A stretch of DNA of 7,732 nt from Rickettsiales bacterium (GTDB lineage: Bacteria > Pseudomonadota > Alphaproteobacteria > Rickettsiales > UBA3002). Under the pieces are notes generated by a model. The model saw only the letters and a list, made by a program, of their open reading frames with translations. It made no database searches and was not told where the DNA came from. How positions within the stretch are numbered: the stretch's first letter is position 1; each line of letters starts with the position of its first letter. The stretch lies in assembly GCA_002725445.1 (NCBI GenBank), contig PBPD01000030.1, forward strand, positions 1 to 7,732. The letters run 5' to 3'. The translations under genes and the position numbers were made by a program. This document shows, piece after piece, positions 5,695 through 7,732 of the stretch.

Positions 5695-6825
5695 CTATAA
5701 TCTTACCGTGGCCACCGCTTGTGCCGCCACACCTTCGCCGCGCCCTGTGAAACCGAGTTTTTCAGTAGTCGTTGCCTTAACACTCACCCGCGAGCGTTCG
5801 ATCTCCAGCAATTCACTCACCCGCTGCTGCATGGCATCGCGATACGGCCCCACTTTCGGATATTCTGCAATCAATGTCACATCAACATGATTAATCACGC
5901 CGCCCTTGGCGCGCACCATATCGCGAACGGCAATGGTGAAATCGGCCGAATCGGCGTCTTTCCAATTCGGGTCACCGGGCGGGAAATGCTGCCCAATATC
6001 GCCCGCTGAAATCGCCCCCAGCAAGGCGTCTACAATAGCATGCAAGCCAACATCCGCATCGGAGAACCCTTCCAGATAATACTCGCTGGGCACGCCTACA
6101 CCGCACAATGTCATTTTGCGTTGCGCGCCTGTGCGATAAGACGGATGTTCTTTCATCTCATGCACATCAAATCCCATGCCTGTACGTATATCCATTGGCT
6201 GCTCCCAATCTGTCGCATGCGTTATTTTGCTGTTAGCCTGCGCCCCGTCCACCACATAAATCGGTATACCCGCCGCTTCCATCACGGCGGCATCATCGCT
6301 CAATCCCTTACCTGCATGCGCACGGTGTGCTGCCAGCAAATCCGCATAGGCAAAGCCTTGCGGGGTTTGCACCTGCACCAGTGCATCGCGTGGCAAGGTT
6401 TCCGCCACACAATTCTGTTCCACACGCTTTATCGTGTCTGTTACCGCCGTCGCAGGGATGATTGCGGCATGCTCGTGTAGCGCATTACATACGCGATCTA
6501 TCACCTCTGCGGACAGATAAGGCCGTGCGGCATCGTGCACAAGCACCGATTGTGGCACGATATCGGCCAGCGCCTCCAACCCGTTCAACACCGATTGCTG
6601 GCGTGTTGCCCCACCAAACACAGGTGGCAATAATTCCAACCCTTCGGTGGCTGCTTCATACAGCGCCACATGGTCGGGATGAATACAGACACACACCTGA
6701 TCGACCAACGGGTGCGCGAGCAATGCCTCCACACTGTGCCGCAACAATGCTTTGCCGTGCAGCGGCTTATATTGCTTAGGGGTATCCCCCCCAAAGCGAC
6801 TGGCTGTGCCTGCTGCCACCACCAA
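5695..6825 (-). CDS. ispDF: Bifunctional IspD/IspF fusion of the MEP isoprenoid pathway
   Basis: A 376-residue two-domain enzyme of the MEP pathway. IspD converts MEP plus CTP to CDP-ME; IspF cyclises CDP-ME 2-phosphate to MEcPP after the separate IspE step. The IspD half (1-210) shows VVAAGTASRFGG with Arg10, TPKQYK with Lys17, LVHDAARPY (95-103) and NSKIT with Lys200. The IspF half (from about 212) shows GMGFDVHE with metal ligands Asp220 and His222, DADVGLHA with His262, DIGQHFPPGDP, and KATTTEKLGFTGRGEG (350-365). This fusion is frequent in alphaproteobacteria. Two oddities stand out. No ATG lies in frame, and the TTG used here begins right at the first beta strand; the frame is open upstream to 6876, with an AAAGGA at 6866-6861 before an ATA codon. 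Also, the IspF motif usually written GHSDADV reads GFSDADV (Phe254). A run of seven G lies at codons 11-14. The gene heads the operon. Confidence 0.93.
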   Translation of the reverse strand: MVVAAGTASRFGGDTPKQYKPLHGKALLRHSVEALLAHPLVDQVCVCIHPDHVALYEAATEGLELLPPVFGGATRQQSVLNGLEALADIVPQSVLVHDAARPYLSAEVIDRVCNALHEHAAIIPATAVTDTIKRVEQNCVAETLPRDALVQVQTPQGFAYADLLAAHRAHAGKGLSDDAAVMEAAGIPIYVVDGAQANSKITHATDWEQPMDIRTGMGFDVHEMKEHPSYRTGAQRKMTLCGVGVPSEYYLEGFSDADVGLHAIVDALLGAISAGDIGQHFPPGDPNWKDADSADFTIAVRDMVRAKGGVINHVDVTLIAEYPKVGPYRDAMQQRVSELLEIERSRVSVKATTTEKLGFTGRGEGVAAQAVATVRL

Positions 6826-6873
6826 AGCGATTATGTCTGCATCGGAGGCTATAACGTTATTCCTTTGAAAGAG

Positions 6874-6902
6874 TTGCTATTTTGCGTATTTTTGCGTATA
6901 AG
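6874..6902 (+). promoter_or_regulatory. Candidate sigma70-type promoter for dusB
   Basis: TTGCTA (6874-6879, four of six) is followed by a 17-base spacer and TATAAG (6897-6902, five of six), giving an RNA start near 6908 and a leader of about 44 bases. Two direct copies of the 9-mer TTTGCGTAT fall in this promoter: one in the spacer, the other running into the -10. A regulator bound there would compete with RNA polymerase. Confidence 0.45.
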
Positions 6903-6934
6903 CGCGCACGCATTATGACGAAGGCATACGCAAA
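6880..6934. repeat. Three-copy 9-mer cluster (TTTGCGTAT) in the ispDF/dusB divergent region
   Basis: TTTTGCGTAT occurs twice in exact tandem (6880-6889 and 6890-6899), a ten-base period. ATACGCAAA, the exact reverse complement of the shared TTTGCGTAT, follows at 6926-6934. Copies two and three could pair as a 9-bp stem around a 26-base loop, or act as DNA sites on the same face of the helix. They overlap the candidate promoters for both flanking transcription units. I do not recognise the motif as the site of a known regulator. Confidence 0.7.
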
Positions 6935-6939
6935 GGCAA
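6912..6939 (-). promoter_or_regulatory. Candidate promoter for the ispDF operon
   Basis: On the minus strand TTGCCT (6939-6934, four of six) is followed by a 16-base spacer and CATAAT (6917-6912, five of six). RNA would start near 6905. The inverted copy of the 9-mer (6926-6934) occupies most of the spacer and touches the -35. The element is weak but well placed for the operon, and it faces the dusB promoter. Confidence 0.35.
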
Positions 6940-6951
6940 GACGAGATAACA

Positions 6952-7732
6952 ATGACAGGCTTTACACCCAAACCAATACAAATAGGCGATGTGAGCATTG
7001 ACTCACCCGTGTTACTAGCACCGATGACCGGCGTGTCCGACCTGCCGTTTCGCAAAATGGTGAAGCGCTTTGGCGTGGGTATGGTGGTGTCGGAAATGAT
7101 CGCCAGCAAGGCCGTTATTCTGGAAACCATCAATGCCGAGCGCATGTGCCGCTTCGAGCCGTTGGAGCGCCCGTTTGCAGTGCAGCTGGCAGGTTGCGAG
7201 CCTGAAGTAATGGCCGAAGCCGCCAAGCTGAATCAGGATCGTGGTGCCGACATTATCGACATCAATTTTGGGTGCCCGGTGAAGAAGGTAGTGAACGGCA
7301 TGGCAGGCTCAGCCCTGTTGCGCCACGAAAAACTCGCCGCGGAAATTCTTGAAGCTACCGCCAAAGCGGTTGATATTCCGGTGACACTCAAAATGCGCAT
7401 GGGCTGGGATCACGACAGCCTGAACGCCCCCAAAATTGCGAAAATCGCCGAGGAAGTAGGCATCAAAATGATTACGGTGCATGGCCGCACCCGCTGCCAG
7501 ATGTATAAAGGCAATGCCGATTGGGGCTTTGTGCGCAAGGTGAAAGATGCGATTAACCTGCCCGTTATCGTCAATGGTGACATCACCGAATTTGCCGATG
7601 TCGACAAAGCGCTAAGCGAATCGGGTGCTGACGGCGTGATGATTGGGCGCGGTACCTATGGCCGCCCGTGGTTCCCGGCACAGGTAATGGCCTATCTGAA
7701 AGGCGAAAACAGCCAAGCACCAGCCCTTGTCG
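6952..7732 (+). CDS. dusB: tRNA-dihydrouridine synthase, DusB/NifR3 type (3' end outside window)
   Basis: The first 260 residues of a flavin-dependent enzyme that reduces specific uridines of tRNA to dihydrouridine using NADPH. The N-terminal TIM barrel is well matched: LLAPMTGVSDLPFR (21-34), IIDINFGCPVKKVV (101-114) with the catalytic Cys108, TLKMRMGW (145-152) with Lys147, TVHGRTRCQMYKG (175-187), VIVNGDI (205-211), and the FMN-phosphate-binding GVMIGRGTYGRPW (228-240). The start ATG 6952 follows a weak GAG six bases upstream; translation from it begins at the usual distance before the APM motif. The frame runs open to the window end, and about 60-80 residues of the C-terminal helical domain are missing. 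In many alphaproteobacteria this gene (nifR3) precedes ntrB-ntrC, which may lie just beyond. It is divergent from the ispDF operon and shares its control region. Confidence 0.95.
   Translation, partial: MTGFTPKPIQIGDVSIDSPVLLAPMTGVSDLPFRKMVKRFGVGMVVSEMIASKAVILETINAERMCRFEPLERPFAVQLAGCEPEVMAEAAKLNQDRGADIIDINFGCPVKKVVNGMAGSALLRHEKLAAEILEATAKAVDIPVTLKMRMGWDHDSLNAPKIAKIAEEVGIKMITVHGRTRCQMYKGNADWGFVRKVKDAINLPVIVNGDITEFADVDKALSESGADGVMIGRGTYGRPWFPAQVMAYLKGENSQAPALV

Noticed and set aside
6040..6480. 146-codon plus-strand frame inside ispDF
   Set aside because: Antisense to conserved IspD/IspF motifs, with no recognisable product.
6915..7001. Short upstream open frame from ATG 6915 overlapping the dusB start
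   Set aside because: It is out of frame with dusB, lacks a ribosome-binding site, and the peptide (about 28 residues) shows nothing recognisable; a regulatory upstream frame cannot be excluded but is not supported.
6849..7226. 125-codon minus-strand frame spanning the ispDF upstream region and the dusB start
   Set aside because: It lies opposite conserved DusB motifs and would run through both candidate promoters; its translation shows no family.
1..7732. A novel defence, mobile or biosynthetic system
   Set aside because: Every open frame of substance belongs to a known housekeeping or envelope family; there are no integrase, transposase, toxin, nuclease-helicase or repeat-array signatures. 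RmuC is a widespread core gene rather than a sign of a defence island.

Overview
The window reads as a piece of core chromosome from an alphaproteobacterium of roughly balanced base composition. The evidence is a fused ispDF gene, the gene order ispDF–pgpA–cinA beside a divergent dusB (nifR3-type) gene, a perfect CtrA-type motif, and a Gram-negative envelope gene set (YcbB-type L,D-transpeptidase, Tat-exported MepK). The exact lineage cannot be told. Coding density is very high. Every stretch over about 170 bases is coding, and I see no mobile element, CRISPR array, tRNA or rRNA.

Layout: (1) 1-663 (+) is the C-terminal catalytic part of an L,D-transpeptidase whose beginning lies outside the window. 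(2) 670-1233 (-) is a MepK/YcbK-type DUF882 peptidase, tail to tail with it. (3) 1234-1405 is a regulatory gap with a candidate promoter, a CtrA-type motif and short repeats. (4) 1406-2815 (-) is rmuC. (5) 2857-4218 (+) is glmU, divergent from rmuC across only 41 bases. (6) 4232-6825 (-) is a tightly packed four-gene operon transcribed leftward: ispDF, a GFA/CENP-V-fold protein, pgpA and a CinA-C/PncC amidase. (7) The gap to 6951 is a divergent control region with three copies of one 9-mer. (8) 6952-7732 (+) is the start of dusB, cut by the window end.

Functional themes: LdtD makes 3-3 (mDAP-mDAP) peptidoglycan crosslinks and MepK-type enzymes cut them. GlmU makes UDP-GlcNAc for peptidoglycan and LPS. 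IspDF supplies isoprenoid precursors, including the lipid carrier for cell wall synthesis. PgpA finishes phosphatidylglycerol. The CinA-C protein recycles NMN. DusB modifies tRNA. Most of the window therefore serves the envelope and housekeeping metabolism.

I did not find a new multi-gene system. The points most worth a second look are the three-copy 9-mer between ispDF and dusB, the lack of a conventional start codon for ispDF, a His-to-Phe change in the IspF active-site motif, the CtrA-type box upstream of mepK, and the GFA gene embedded in the operon.
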